Shown here: one piece after another, positions 7,902 through 17,157 of the stretch | Numbering within the stretch: position 1 is the first letter of the stretch | How the letters are laid out: the number at the start of each line of letters is the position of its first letter | Assembly: GCA_963696665.1 (NCBI GenBank) | Contig: CAVOLE010000004.1 | Location: 310,001 to 374,000, forward strand | Direction: 5' to 3' | Source: Roseiarcus sp963696665 | Lineage (GTDB): Bacteria; Pseudomonadota; Alphaproteobacteria; Rhizobiales; Beijerinckiaceae | DNA: 64,000 nucleotides | Position numbers and translations under genes: made by a program | Notes under the pieces: generated by a model | The model's database searches: none | Seen by the model: the letters and a program-made list of their open reading frames with translations, nothing else | What the model was told of the DNA's origin: nothing

Positions 7902-8810
7902 ATGGCGAGCGTATTGCCAGCCCATCTCAAGCGGCTGGAGGCCGAGTCCATTCATATCATGCGGGAAGTTGTCGCTGAGATGCGCAATCCCGTGATGCTG
8001 TACTCGATCGGCAAAGATTCGAGCGTCATGCTTCATGTGGCGATGAAGGCCTTCTATCCGGCGAAGCCCCCGTTTCCGCTGCTGCATGTCGACACGACCT
8101 GGAAATTCCGCGAGATGATCGCGTTCCGCGACGAGACGGCGCGACGGCTCGGCCTCGATCTCATCGTCCACATCAACCAGGACGGGGTGAAGCGCGGCAT
8201 TTCGCCGATCGCCTCGGGTTCGCAGCTCCACACGCAAGTGATGAAGACGGAGTCGCTGAGGCAGGCGCTGGATAAAGGCGGCTTCGACGCGGCCTTCGGC
8301 GGGGCGCGGCGAGACGAGGAGAAAAGCCGCGCCAAGGAGCGCATCTTCTCTTTTCGCTCGGCGGCGCATGCGTGGGATCCGCGCAACCAGCGTCCCGAAC
8401 TGTGGCGGCTGTTCAACACCCGCATCCGCGAGGGCGAATCGATGCGCGTCTTTCCGCTCTCCAACTGGACCGAGCTCGACGTTTGGGAATATGTGCTCGC
8501 TGAGAACATTCCGGTCGTTCCGCTCTATTTCTCCAAGCTGCGTCCCGTCGTCGAGCGCTCGGGCGCGCTCATCATGGTCGACGACGAAAGGCTGCCGCTC
8601 GAGCCGGGCGAGAAGCCCACGATGCGGCGCGTCCGCTTCCGCACGCTTGGCTGTTATCCGCTGACGGGCGCGATCGAATCGGAAGCCGACACGCTGCGCG
8701 ACATCGTCGCCGAGATGCGCAAGGCCACCACCTCCGAGCGACAAGGGCGCCTGATCGACTCGGACGAAGCTTCGTCGATGGAGAAGAAGAAGCGCGAGGG
8801 CTACTTCTGA
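7902..8810 (+). CDS. cysD: Sulfate adenylyltransferase subunit 2
   Basis: A 302-residue CysD, the ATP-pyrophosphatase subunit that forms adenosine 5'-phosphosulfate from sulfate and ATP with the GTPase CysN. It has the PP-loop YSIGKDSSVMLH near residue 33, LLHVDTTWKF, GGARRDEEKSRAKER, and the C-terminal RTLGCYPLTGAIES and REGYF end typical of the family. Length is normal. cysNC follows 140 bases downstream on the same strand, with a repeat element between them, so the pair probably still functions as one operon. Confidence 0.96.
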   Translation: MASVLPAHLKRLEAESIHIMREVVAEMRNPVMLYSIGKDSSVMLHVAMKAFYPAKPPFPLLHVDTTWKFREMIAFRDETARRLGLDLIVHINQDGVKRGISPIASGSQLHTQVMKTESLRQALDKGGFDAAFGGARRDEEKSRAKERIFSFRSAAHAWDPRNQRPELWRLFNTRIREGESMRVFPLSNWTELDVWEYVLAENIPVVPLYFSKLRPVVERSGALIMVDDERLPLEPGEKPTMRRVRFRTLGCYPLTGAIESEADTLRDIVAEMRKATTSERQGRLIDSDEASSMEKKKREGYF

Positions 8811-8840
8811 TGATCGGCGGCGATTGGAGTTCCGCTAAAG

Positions 8841-8932
8841 GTCATGCCGGCGCAAGCGGGCATCCAGACTCAGCCGCAACGCTTCCAGCCTATCGCGTCG
8901 CATCTCTGGACCCCCGCTTTCGCGGGAGTGAC
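8841..8932. repeat. Palindromic repeat between cysD and cysNC
   Basis: A 92-base element whose ends form an imperfect inverted repeat of about 28 bases: left GTCATGCCGGCGCAAGCGGG, right CCCGCTTTCGCGGGAGTGAC, with TCCAGA/TCTGGA as inner continuation. It is the 'CCCGCGAAAGCGGGNGTCCAG' type of repeat. Lying inside the cysD-cysNC transcript, it could fold into a long hairpin. Confidence 0.75.
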
Positions 8933-8950
8933 ACGAAACCGAGTTTGCTC

Positions 8951-10824
8951 ATGAATGCCCCGCTTCTCGTTTCAGCGCTTCCGACCTTGCGTCTTCTGAC
9001 CTGCGGCTCGGTCGACGATGGCAAGTCTACGCTGATCGGGCGGATGCTTTACGAGAAGAAGCTCATCTTCGACGACCAACTTTCGACGCTCGAGCGCGAC
9101 TCTGAAGAAGTTCGGCACGACTGGCGAGGGAATTGACTACGCGCTGCTCGTCGACGGGCTCGAGGCTGAGCGCGAACAGGGCATCACCATCGACGTCGCC
9201 TATCGCTATTTCGCCACCGAAACGCGCTCGTTCATCGTCGCCGACACGCCTGGCCATGAGCAATTCACGCGCAACATGGCGACTGGCGCTTCCAACGCCG
9301 ACCTCGCGATTGTGCTGGTCGACGCGCGCAAAGGGCTGCTCACGCAGACGCACCGCCATTCGATCATCGTATCGCTGCTCGGCGTGCGCCACATTGTGCT
9401 TGCGGTGAACAAGATCGACCTCGTCGACTTTAGCGAGAGCGTGTTTCGTGAGATCGAAGCTACTTATCGGAAATTCGCCGAGACACTGGGCTTTCGCTCG
9501 CTGATCGCGCTGCCGATCTCCGCTCGTCAGGGAGACAATGTCTCGTCCTTGAGCGCGCGTACGCCCTGGTACGCCGGCCCGCACTTGCTCGAATATATGG
9601 AAAGCGTCGAAGTCGAAGAGGATCGCAGGAGCGCGCCCTTTCGCCTGCCGGTGCAATGGGTCAACCGGCCGCACCAGGATTTTCGCGGCTTCGCCGGCAC
9701 GATTCCCGCCGGACGCATCGCGCGAGGCGATCGCGTCGTCGCCGCGGACTCCGGCCGCGAGAGTATTGTCGCAAGCCTTTTGGTCGCCGACCGGGAGGTC
9801 GAGGCCGCCGAAGCGGGTGACGCCGTCACGCTGACGCTTGCCGACGAGATCGACATCGGGCGTGGCGACGTGTTGTCGAGTTCCGGAGAGCCGCCCGGAG
9901 GTCGCCGATCAGTTCGCGGCGCATCTCTTGTGGATGAGCGCCGAGCCGATGCTCCCCGGGCGGTCCTACCTGCTCAAGATCGGCGGTCGGACGACGCCCG
10001 CTTCGGTCACCGAACTCAAGCATCGTCTGGACGTCAACAATTTCGACAAGCTGGCGGCGAAAGAGCTCGATCTCAACGAAGTCGGCTTCTGCAACATCGC
10101 GACGACCATGGCCGTGGCCTTCGACCCTTATGCCGACAATCGCGACACCGGCGGCTTCATCCTGATCGACCGCGCCACGAACGAGACGGCCGCGGCCGGC
10201 ATGATCGCGCATGGGCTGAGGCGCGCGACCAATGTGCATCGGCATGGCGCGACAGTGGGTCGCGAGGCGCATGCCGCGCTCAAGCACCAGAAGCCCGCGA
10301 TCCTCTGGTTCACCGGCCTGTCGGGCGCGGGGAAATCCACAATCGCCAATCTGGTCGAGGCCAAGCTTCACGCGCGCGGCGTGCACACGACGCTGCTCGA
10401 CGGCGACAACGTCCGTCACGGCCTGAACAAGGACCTGGGCTTCACGGCCGCGGACCGCGTCGAGAACATCAGGCGCGTCGGGGAAGTCGCGAGGCTGATG
10501 GCCGACGCGGGGCTCATCGTGCTCTGCTCGTTCATCTCGCCGTTCAGGGCCGAACGGCGGCTCGTTCGCGACACGGCCGCGGAGGGCGAGTTCCTGGAGA
10601 TCTTTGTCGAGGCGCCGCTCGAGACCGTTATCGCCCGCGATCCCAAGGGTCTGTACAAGCGAGCTTTGGCCGGCGAGATCAAGAATTTCACCGGCGTCGA
10701 TCAGCCCTATGAAGCGCCCGAGGCGCCGGAGCTGACCCTCAATTCCGCCGGGGAGTCGCCCGAGGCTTTGGCTGATCGGGTCATCAAGGAGCTTGAACGG
10801 CGCGGCCACATCGTGACGTTATAG
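8951..10824 (+). CDS. cysNC: Bifunctional sulfate adenylyltransferase subunit 1 / APS kinase, two apparent frameshifts
   Basis: CysN GTPase fused to CysC adenylylsulfate kinase, completing APS and PAPS synthesis with CysD. The N-terminal G domain has GSVDDGKSTLIGR, ADTPGHEQFTRN and NKIDLVDF. The elongation-factor-like domains follow, and the C-terminal kinase carries FTGLSGAGKST and LDGDNVRHGLN. The coding sequence changes frame twice, at about 9103 (after the GACTC at 9098-9102, before KKFGTTGEGIDY) and at 9881-9882 (GAGTTC, before RPEVADQF). Each needs removal of one base; the total of 1874 bases minus two gives exactly 624 codons, a normal length. ATG 8951 directly precedes the G domain. 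Since every domain is otherwise perfect I regard the shifts as probable sequence errors; if real, sulfate activation here would be broken. Confidence 0.88.
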
Positions 10825-10827
10825 GAC

Positions 10828-10846
10828 GGGGCGCCTGTCGCGCCCC
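10828..10846 (+). terminator. Stem-loop after cysNC
   Basis: GGGGCGC and GCGCCCC form a perfect 7-bp stem with a 5-base loop immediately after the cysNC stop. There is no clear T-run, so it may be a terminator or an mRNA-stabilising hairpin. Confidence 0.4.
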
Positions 10847-10864
10847 AGCATCCTGGGGCCTTCC

Positions 10865-11488
10865 ATGCTCACGTTCTATTACGCCACCAACACCTGCGCG
10901 CTTGCCTCGCATATCGCGCTCGAGGAAGCAGGCGCAACCTACGAAACGCGATGGATCGACTTCGGCGCCGCCGAGCAGACGAAGCCCGATTATCTGAAGA
11001 TCAATCCGAAGGGCCGGGTGCCCTCGCTCGTAACCGAGCGCGGCGTGCTGACGGAAACGCCAGCGATCCTCGCCTATATCGCGCAAACGCACGGCGCAGC
11101 GAAGCTCGCGCCGCTCGACGATCCGTTCGCGTTCGCCGAACTGCAATCCTTCGTGAGCTACCTCTGCTCGACGGTGCATGTGGCGCACGCCCACCGCATG
11201 CGCGGATACCGTTGGGCGGACGAACCGACGGCTCATGAGGCGATGAAGAAGAAGGTGCCGCAGTCGGTCGCCGCCTGCTTCGATCTCATCGAGCGGAAGA
11301 TGTTTCGCGGCCCCTGGGCGATGGGCGAGGCCTACACGATCGCCGACCCGTACCTCTTCACCATCGCGCGTTGGATGGAGGTCGACAGTGTCGATCCCAC
11401 CGCGTTCCCGCGCGTGCTCGACCATCGCGACCGGATGGCCGAGCGCCCGGCGGTTCAGCGCGCGCTTCATGCCGAGGGACTGGCGTAG
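10865..11488 (+). CDS. Glutathione S-transferase family protein
   Basis: A 207-residue GST with the N-terminal thioredoxin-like domain at about residues 1-80 and an all-helical C-terminal domain. The motif FYYATNTCALASHIALEE places a cysteine near residue 12, as in bacterial beta-class GSTs. INPKGRVPSLV contains the cis-proline, and the E-T pair in LTETPAILAYI binds the glutathione glutamyl group. C-terminal YTIADPYLFTIARW matches the N-capping box. The gene lies between cysNC and the converging boxB gene. A role in detoxification of the neighbouring aromatic-CoA epoxide pathway is possible but only suggested by position. Confidence 0.85.
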   Translation: MLTFYYATNTCALASHIALEEAGATYETRWIDFGAAEQTKPDYLKINPKGRVPSLVTERGVLTETPAILAYIAQTHGAAKLAPLDDPFAFAELQSFVSYLCSTVHVAHAHRMRGYRWADEPTAHEAMKKKVPQSVAACFDLIERKMFRGPWAMGEAYTIADPYLFTIARWMEVDSVDPTAFPRVLDHRDRMAERPAVQRALHAEGLA

Positions 11489-11500
11489 CGCCGCCGCCCC

Positions 11501-12994
11501 TCAGGCGATCTTCACATATTCGAAATCGCCCGGCTGATTGTTGACGCCGACGCGCGGCGGGGCGATCCAGCTCGCATAACTCCCGGGCTCGTGGCGCGGC
11601 TTCATCAGCGAAGCGATGAACTGCATGTCGTCGTCGTTAGGCAGCCAGTCGCCGCTCTTCGCCGTCCACTCGTCCTCCGTCAGGACTTCGCCGGTCGGGC
11701 TGATGCGCTTGCCCCCGAACTCGCCGATCCGGCGGTTGAAGCCCTTGTGCGGCTGGACGAACCTGAAGTCGACGCCGGCCTTTTCGATCGACTTGTTCCA
11801 GCGGTCGATCCCGCCCTGGCAATCGACGATGAAATCGTCGAGCAGCCGCGCGTTAAGGGCCCGCAAGGCGGGCGCGTCTTCTACGACCAGCTTGCCGTCG
11901 ACGACCCGGGTGACGGGATAGGTCGCATCCTGCAGCACATGATCGTCGCCCTTGAGGTTCGCTTCGTTGAAGCGCCCCTTGACGCCTGAGCCGAACGCCT
12001 CGGCGGCGTTGCTGGAGATCTCGCTTCCGAACAGGTCGCGGGTCACCGAGGCGTGGAAATTGGCCTTGCGCTGCAGGAGCGGCAGGTCGACCACGCCGAG
12101 CTTGCGCACCGCTTCCACGTCGCGCGGATCCTTGATGCCCGCTTTGACCATCGCGGCGCAGGTCGCCTCGATCGTGCGCTGGACGCCCGTTTCGCCGACG
12201 AACATGTGGTGAGCTTCCTCCGTCAGCATGAACCGGCAGGTGCGTGACAGCGGATCGAAGCCGCTCTCGGCCAGCGCCGCGAGCTGCATCTTGCCGTCGC
12301 GATCGGTGAAGAAGGTGAACATGAAGAACGACAGCCAGTCGGGCGTGCGCTCGTTGAAGGCGCCGAGGATGCGAGGATTGTCCATTTGTCCGCTTTGGCG
12401 TTCGAGCAGCGCCTGCGCCTCCTCGCGGCCGTCCTTGCCGAAATATTTGACCAGGAGATAGACCATCGCCCACAAATGGCGGCCTTCCTCGACATTGACC
12501 TGGAACAGGTTGCGCATGTCGTAGAGACTCGGCGCCGTTGCGCCGAGGAAGCGCTGCTGTTCGACCGAGGCTGGCTCGGTGTCGCCTTGCACGACAATGA
12601 GTCGGCGCAGAAGCGCGCGGTGCTCGCCAGGCACTTCCTGCCACGCGGGTTCGCCCTTGTGGCGGCCGAACGGAATCGTGCGCCCCTCGACCTTGGGCGC
12701 GAGCAATATCCCCCAGCGATAGGCCGGCATCTTCACGTAAGCAAACTTGGCCCAGCCTGCGGGGTCGACGCCGACAGCGGTGCGCAAATAGACCTCGGAC
12801 TGCTGATAGCCGACCGGCCCCATGCCGCTCCACCAGTCGAGATATTTCGGCCGCCAGCCTTCGAGCGCGCGCTGAAGCTGCTTGTCGGAGCCAAGCGCCA
12901 CATTGTTGGGAATGACCTCGTCGTAAGAGATCTCGACGAAGCGGTCGGCGGAGATGGCGCCTGCGGCGTCGCTAACAATGTCTTCAGCGCTCAT
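11501..12994 (-). CDS. boxB: Benzoyl-CoA 2,3-epoxidase subunit BoxB
   Basis: A 497-residue class I di-iron oxygenase that epoxidises benzoyl-CoA at C2-C3 using O2 and electrons from BoxA, the dearomatising step of aerobic benzoate degradation by the box pathway. Iron-ligand motifs are visible at about residues 169-173 (EEGRHLW), 228-235 (FFTDRDGK) and 258-263 (TEEAHHMF), giving the expected Glu, Glu/His, Asp, Glu/His set. Length matches characterised BoxB proteins. It is the third gene of the minus-strand run boxC-boxA-boxB, 13 bases after boxA. Expression is probably controlled by BoxR through the operator upstream of boxC. Confidence 0.96.
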   Translation of the reverse strand: MSAEDIVSDAAGAISADRFVEISYDEVIPNNVALGSDKQLQRALEGWRPKYLDWWSGMGPVGYQQSEVYLRTAVGVDPAGWAKFAYVKMPAYRWGILLAPKVEGRTIPFGRHKGEPAWQEVPGEHRALLRRLIVVQGDTEPASVEQQRFLGATAPSLYDMRNLFQVNVEEGRHLWAMVYLLVKYFGKDGREEAQALLERQSGQMDNPRILGAFNERTPDWLSFFMFTFFTDRDGKMQLAALAESGFDPLSRTCRFMLTEEAHHMFVGETGVQRTIEATCAAMVKAGIKDPRDVEAVRKLGVVDLPLLQRKANFHASVTRDLFGSEISSNAAEAFGSGVKGRFNEANLKGDDHVLQDATYPVTRVVDGKLVVEDAPALRALNARLLDDFIVDCQGGIDRWNKSIEKAGVDFRFVQPHKGFNRRIGEFGGKRISPTGEVLTEDEWTAKSGDWLPNDDDMQFIASLMKPRHEPGSYASWIAPPRVGVNNQPGDFEYVKIA

Positions 12995-13007
12995 GGGTTT
13001 CTCCCGT

Positions 13008-14280
13008 TCAGTAGGTTTCCAGATGCAGCCGCCCGTGCCGCTTGAGCGATGGCCCGACGGTCTCCCAATCGAGCCCGGCCTGAACAGCGATGTCGCGCAG
13101 CGCCAGCACCACGCCTTCCTCCATCGCTTTCAAGCCGCAAACATAGAAATAAGAGTCCGGATCGGCGATGAGCGGCGCAAGGTCGGCCGCCCGCTCGCGC
13201 ATCACGTCCTGCACGTATCGCTTGGGCTGGCCGGGGGTGCGGCTGAAGGCGAAGTTGATGTCGATGAAGTCCTTCGGCAGATTGCCGAGCGGCCCGAAAT
13301 ACGGCAGCTCTTCCTTGGTGCGGGCGCCGAAGAACAGCATGAGCTTGCCGCCCTCGAACTTGCCCGACTTGCGCAAGCGGCGCCGCCACTCGGTCATCGC
13401 CCGCATTGGCGCGCTTCCCGTGCCGGTGCAGATCATCACGATCGCGCTTTTCGGATGATTCGGCATAAGGAAGCTCACGCCGAACGGCCCGGTCACCTCG
13501 ACTTTGTCGCCGACTTTGAGATCGCAAAGATAGTTGCTGACAATTCCGCGAACGGAGCGGCCTTTGTGATCCTCCAGCACGCGCTTCACGGTCAGGGAAA
13601 CGTTGTTGTAGCCGGGGCGTTCGCCGTTGCGCGGGCTCGCAACCGAATATTGCCGCGGATGATGCGGTCGCCCATCGGCGTCGACGCCGGGAGGGACAAT
13701 GCCGATCGACTGCCCTTCGAGCACCGGAAACGGCATCGCGCCGAAGTCGAGCACGATGTGATGCGTGTCGTAGTCCTTGCCGACTTCGGTCACCTGAACA
13801 TTGCCGGCGACCGCAGCGATGACGGATCGGGTCGCTGCTTTTGGGCCATAGAGGTTGGCGTAAGGACTCGCGGCCGACCAAGGCGGGGTCACGGCGGCAT
13901 AGGCGCCGACGTCGAACGCGGCTTCCTCGCCGGCTCCGCTCGGCGGGGCTTGGGCAGGCGCCTCCGTCGGATTAGCGCTGGAAGCGCCCGCGCCCAGTTC
14001 CTCGGCGCTCAATTCGGCGGGCAAGACATCCCAGCCGAACTGCGCTTCGACGCTGTAGGCCCGAGAACGCGGCATCTGCCGCCAATTGTCGATGCTGCCG
14101 GTGGGACAAGGAGGAACGCAGGCCATGCAGAGATTGCAGATGTTCGAAGTCGACCACGTAGTTGCGCGCGTCATGCGTGATCGCGCCGACCGGGCAGGTC
14201 AACTCGCAGGTGTTGCAACGGATGCAGATTTCGGGGTCGATCAGGTGCTGCCTGATGACCTCGGCCTCGATCGCCTTCAT
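13008..14280 (-). CDS. boxA: Benzoyl-CoA 2,3-epoxidase reductase subunit BoxA, one apparent frameshift
   Basis: BoxA transfers electrons from NADPH to BoxB. The N-terminus carries two [4Fe-4S] ligand clusters, CIRCNTCELTCPVGAITH and, in the next frame, CNLCMACVPPCPTGSID. A ferredoxin-reductase module follows with FAD-binding RQYSVASPR, NADP-binding CTGTGSAPMRAM and CGLKAMEEG. The frame breaks between the clusters at about 14147-14148: removing one base from the minus-strand GACTTC restores a continuous 423-residue protein with the expected spacing. ATG 14278-14280 overlaps the boxC stop, indicating translational coupling. I take the break as a likely sequence error, because the rest is intact and the site becomes GACTC when corrected. 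Confidence 0.9.
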
Positions 14281-15920
14281 CACACCCGGTTCCAGTCGAA
14301 CGCGGCCTTTTCGCCCTTGCCGTAGACCTTGAGCGCGCCCTTGTCGCCGACCGCGTTGGGACGCTGGAAGATCCAGTTCTGCCAGGCGGTCAGACGGCCG
14401 AAGACGCGCGTGGCCAGCGTCTCGGGCCCGTCGAAGCGCAGATTCGCCTCCATCGCCGTCAAGGCGTCGGGGCTCATCGACGCGCGCTCTTCCACCGCGA
14501 TGCGAACCTCTCCCGCCCAGTCGATATCGTCGGGAATGCTGGTGGCGAGGCCAAGCGCGAAGGCGGCGTCGGCGTCGAGCGGCTTGCCGATGCTCGTTTT
14601 GAGCTGTTCGAGCTTACGCGCCTCATCGTAGAAGCGCCGTCCGAGACGGCTCTGCCCGCTCGCCATCGGGTAGTCGCCGAAGTTCGCCGCGCTCATTGCG
14701 ATCCGGGGCGCTTCGTTGCTCGGCAGGGCGAGATGATAAATTCGGTCGCAAGCAAGCGCGATCTCAAGCAGTGAGCCGGCGAAGCAGGAGCCCTCGTCGA
14801 CGAGCGCGAACAGGCTGCGCGAAGTGACGTCGAGGCGGCTCAACGTTCGGCGCAAATAGCCGATCGTCTCGCGCGCGAACCAGTGCTGTTTGAGCGCATG
14901 GAGCGTCGCATCCATCGCGAGAACGAAGTCAAGCTCGCCTTCCGTCTTCATCAGCCACACGCCGATGTCGAGCTCGCTGGTGCGCATCGATAAGATCGCG
15001 TCGTCGAGCTCGCGAGCGAGCGCCAGCGGATACCAGTTCGCGCCTTCCGTCTCGATCGCCGCGATGTCCTGCGGCTGAGCGCCGCTCGGGCCTTTGATGA
15101 CGAAAGTTGCGGCGCGCGCGCCCCGGTCGATCGTCACCGTCACATGCGAGTAGCGGAGCGCATCGATTTCGATAATGCGTTCGATCGGCGTCAGCGCGAC
15201 GCCCTTGGCCGGCGAAGGCGGGCTGGTCGCGGCGAGCGCGAGGGCGCGCTCTCTGACCTTAGCCTCGAATTGCGCGGGCTTGGCGATTGCGTCGACGAGA
15301 CGCCAAGCCACGGCCTTCTCGCCGCGCACGCCTTCGCTGGTGGTGCAAAAGACGTCCGCGAGATCGTGGCGAACATGGCGCTTGTCGGTCAGCCTCGTCA
15401 GACCGCCGGTTCCGGGCAGCACGCCGAGCAGGGGCACTTCGGGCAGGCTGACGGCGCTCGAGCGGTCATCGATGAGGATGATCTCATCGCAGGCCAAAGC
15501 GAGCTCATAGCCGCCGCCGGCGCATGAGCCGTTGACGGCGGCTATGAATTTCAAGCCGTCATACTTGGAAGAATCCTCGAGGCCGTTGCGGGTCTCGTTG
15601 GTGAATTTGCAGAAGTTGACCTTCCAGGCATGGCTCGAGACGCCGAGCATGAAGATGTTGGCGCCGGAGCAGAACACCCGCTCGCGCGCGCTCATGATGA
15701 CCACCACGCGCACTTCTGGGCGTTCGAAGCGGATGCGGTTGATAGCGTCGTGAAGCTCGATGTCGACGCCGAGGTCATAGCTGTTGAGCTTGAGCTTGTA
15801 ACCGGGACGCAAGCCGCCGTTCTCGTCGAAGTCGGCAAGAAGCGTCGCCACTGGCCCCTCGAACTTGAGCTTCCAGTGTTTGTAGCGGGACGGTTCGGTT
15901 TGGTAGTCGACCCGGTCCAT
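14280..15920 (-). CDS. boxC: 2,3-Epoxybenzoyl-CoA dihydrolase BoxC
   Basis: A 546-residue protein of the enoyl-CoA hydratase/crotonase superfamily that opens the ring of 2,3-epoxybenzoyl-CoA with two water molecules, releasing formate and 3,4-dehydroadipyl-CoA semialdehyde. It has two crotonase-like halves: the first contains RVFCSGANIFMLG and an oxyanion-hole region NGSCAGGGYELALACDE near residue 155; the second contains LVDEGSCFAGSLLEIALACD. Length fits known BoxC. It is the first gene of the boxCAB unit, and a perfect palindrome lies 26 bases upstream of its ATG. Downstream enzymes of the pathway (semialdehyde dehydrogenase and beta-oxidation) are not in this window. Confidence 0.95.
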   Translation of the reverse strand: MDRVDYQTEPSRYKHWKLKFEGPVATLLADFDENGGLRPGYKLKLNSYDLGVDIELHDAINRIRFERPEVRVVVIMSARERVFCSGANIFMLGVSSHAWKVNFCKFTNETRNGLEDSSKYDGLKFIAAVNGSCAGGGYELALACDEIILIDDRSSAVSLPEVPLLGVLPGTGGLTRLTDKRHVRHDLADVFCTTSEGVRGEKAVAWRLVDAIAKPAQFEAKVRERALALAATSPPSPAKGVALTPIERIIEIDALRYSHVTVTIDRGARAATFVIKGPSGAQPQDIAAIETEGANWYPLALARELDDAILSMRTSELDIGVWLMKTEGELDFVLAMDATLHALKQHWFARETIGYLRRTLSRLDVTSRSLFALVDEGSCFAGSLLEIALACDRIYHLALPSNEAPRIAMSAANFGDYPMASGQSRLGRRFYDEARKLEQLKTSIGKPLDADAAFALGLATSIPDDIDWAGEVRIAVEERASMSPDALTAMEANLRFDGPETLATRVFGRLTAWQNWIFQRPNAVGDKGALKVYGKGEKAAFDWNRV

Positions 15921-15945
15921 GGCGTTTCCGCGGGTAGGCAGTTTA

Positions 15946-15960
15946 ATGCAAGTCTTGCAT
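15946..15960. promoter_or_regulatory. Putative BoxR operator upstream of boxC
   Basis: ATGCAAGTCTTGCAT is a perfect 15-bp palindrome (7-bp arms around one T), followed by CATAATGC. BzdR/BoxR-type repressors bind TGCA-containing repeats, and a similar TTGCATAATGC sequence occurs before bclA. Position and family knowledge support operator function; binding itself is inferred. Confidence 0.65.
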
Positions 15961-16002
15961 CATAATGCGCTATCCATTCTCAGACAAGGCCGGCTTGCCG
16001 GG

Positions 16003-17010
16003 TCATTCGACGGGCAAGCCGATCGCCTTGCGCGCCTGGGCCCGCAGGATCTGGAAGGTTTCCACGAGCGGCTGAGCGCTGGTGTCCAGGCGCATGTCGG
16101 CCTTCGAATAAAACGCCGCCCGGCCAGCGAGGATTGACTTCAAGTCCTCCATGGCCTCGCGGCTCGCGGCCATCGGCCGCAGGTCGCCCTGGGCCATGAC
16201 GCGACTCATATGGTCTTCTGGATCGGCCATCAGCCAGACGGTGGTGCAGCGGCGCAGAAGAAGGTTGAAGCTCATGAGATCGCTGACCAGTCCGCCCGCG
16301 GTCGCGATCACGGCTTGAGGATAGGCGTCGATCGCATCCTCGAGAGCGCGGCGCTCATAGCGGCGGTAGGCGTTCTGGCCATAAAGCCCAAGAACTTCAC
16401 TGATGCTGCAGCCGGCGAGCTTTTCGATCTCGCGGCTGAGCTCAACAAAGGGAAAGTCGAGATCCTCCGCCAGCATGCGGCCAAGGGTCGATTTGCCCGC
16501 GCCGCGCAGGCCGATGAGCGCAACCCGCGACGAGCGGACGGGCGCCGCGTCGTTGCGGGGCGCTCCGCCGCTGACAAGCTCCATGGCTGCGAGGCGCACG
16601 CGGCGCAACGTGGCCTCGTCGCAGGTCCCGAGCGCCTCGCGCAGCATGAGCCACTCCGGTGATTGCGTGGTCAAATCGCCGACAAGCTCGGCGAGCGGGC
16701 ATTGCAGCGCCTGGGCGACCTGCGAGAGCACCAGGATCGAGGCGTTGCCGACGCCATATTCGAGATTGGCCAAATGCCGCTCGGAAACGCCGGTCAGCTG
16801 AGCGAGCGCCTTGCGGGTCAAACCGCGGCGCACCCGCAGAGCCTTGGCGCGTTGGCCAAGCGCCGCCAAGAACAGCTCCTGCCGTTCGCCCGAGGTCTCG
16901 GCTTGCGCAAGCGCGTCGGCGGACTGGGCCGCCTCGTTCCGGCTTTCGCTTGGCGCGTCGCGCGCCTCGATTGGCGCCGCGGTCGACGAGAATGGCGCAT
17001 TGTTTGACAA
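16003..17010 (-). CDS. boxR: BoxR/BzdR-type regulator: XRE domain fused to shikimate-kinase-like domain
   Basis: A 335-residue two-domain repressor. After a ~45-residue low-complexity leader there is an XRE helix-turn-helix (GLTRKALAQLTGVSERHLANLE, residues ~60-85, quoted as adjacent helices). A P-loop domain homologous to shikimate kinase follows, with LIGLRGAGKSTLG near 170 and ELSREIEKLAGCSISEVLG after it. This architecture is characteristic of BzdR and BoxR, which use the kinase-like domain to sense benzoyl-CoA and derepress benzoate genes. It sits between boxCAB and the divergent bclA, with TGCA-rich sites on both sides, as expected for autoregulation and control of both units. Confidence 0.93.
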   Translation of the reverse strand: MSNNAPFSSTAAPIEARDAPSESRNEAAQSADALAQAETSGERQELFLAALGQRAKALRVRRGLTRKALAQLTGVSERHLANLEYGVGNASILVLSQVAQALQCPLAELVGDLTTQSPEWLMLREALGTCDEATLRRVRLAAMELVSGGAPRNDAAPVRSSRVALIGLRGAGKSTLGRMLAEDLDFPFVELSREIEKLAGCSISEVLGLYGQNAYRRYERRALEDAIDAYPQAVIATAGGLVSDLMSFNLLLRRCTTVWLMADPEDHMSRVMAQGDLRPMAASREAMEDLKSILAGRAAFYSKADMRLDTSAQPLVETFQILRAQARKAIGLPVE

Positions 17011-17043
17011 GGTCCGGGCGCCCTCCTAGAGAAGAATGAAGCA

Positions 17044-17058
17044 CAATATTGCATAATG
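17044..17058. promoter_or_regulatory. Putative BoxR operator between boxR and bclA
   Basis: CAATATTGCATAATG includes an 8-bp palindrome CAATATTG and the TTGCATAATGC string that resembles TTGCATCATAATGC at 15955-15968. It lies in the 147-base divergent space between boxR and bclA. Confidence 0.5.
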
Positions 17059-17157
17059 CCGGCGCGGACAACCGTTGTGCGACTTGCAGCGCTCCGGCTG
17101 CGGGTCGGCTTTTCAGGGGAGGCCATCCGCGCTTTGGACGGGGCCAAGGAGACGCCG

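Noticed and set aside
12954..14180. 408-codon plus frame antisense to boxA
   Set aside because: Shadow of boxA, whose iron-sulfur and flavin motifs are unmistakable.
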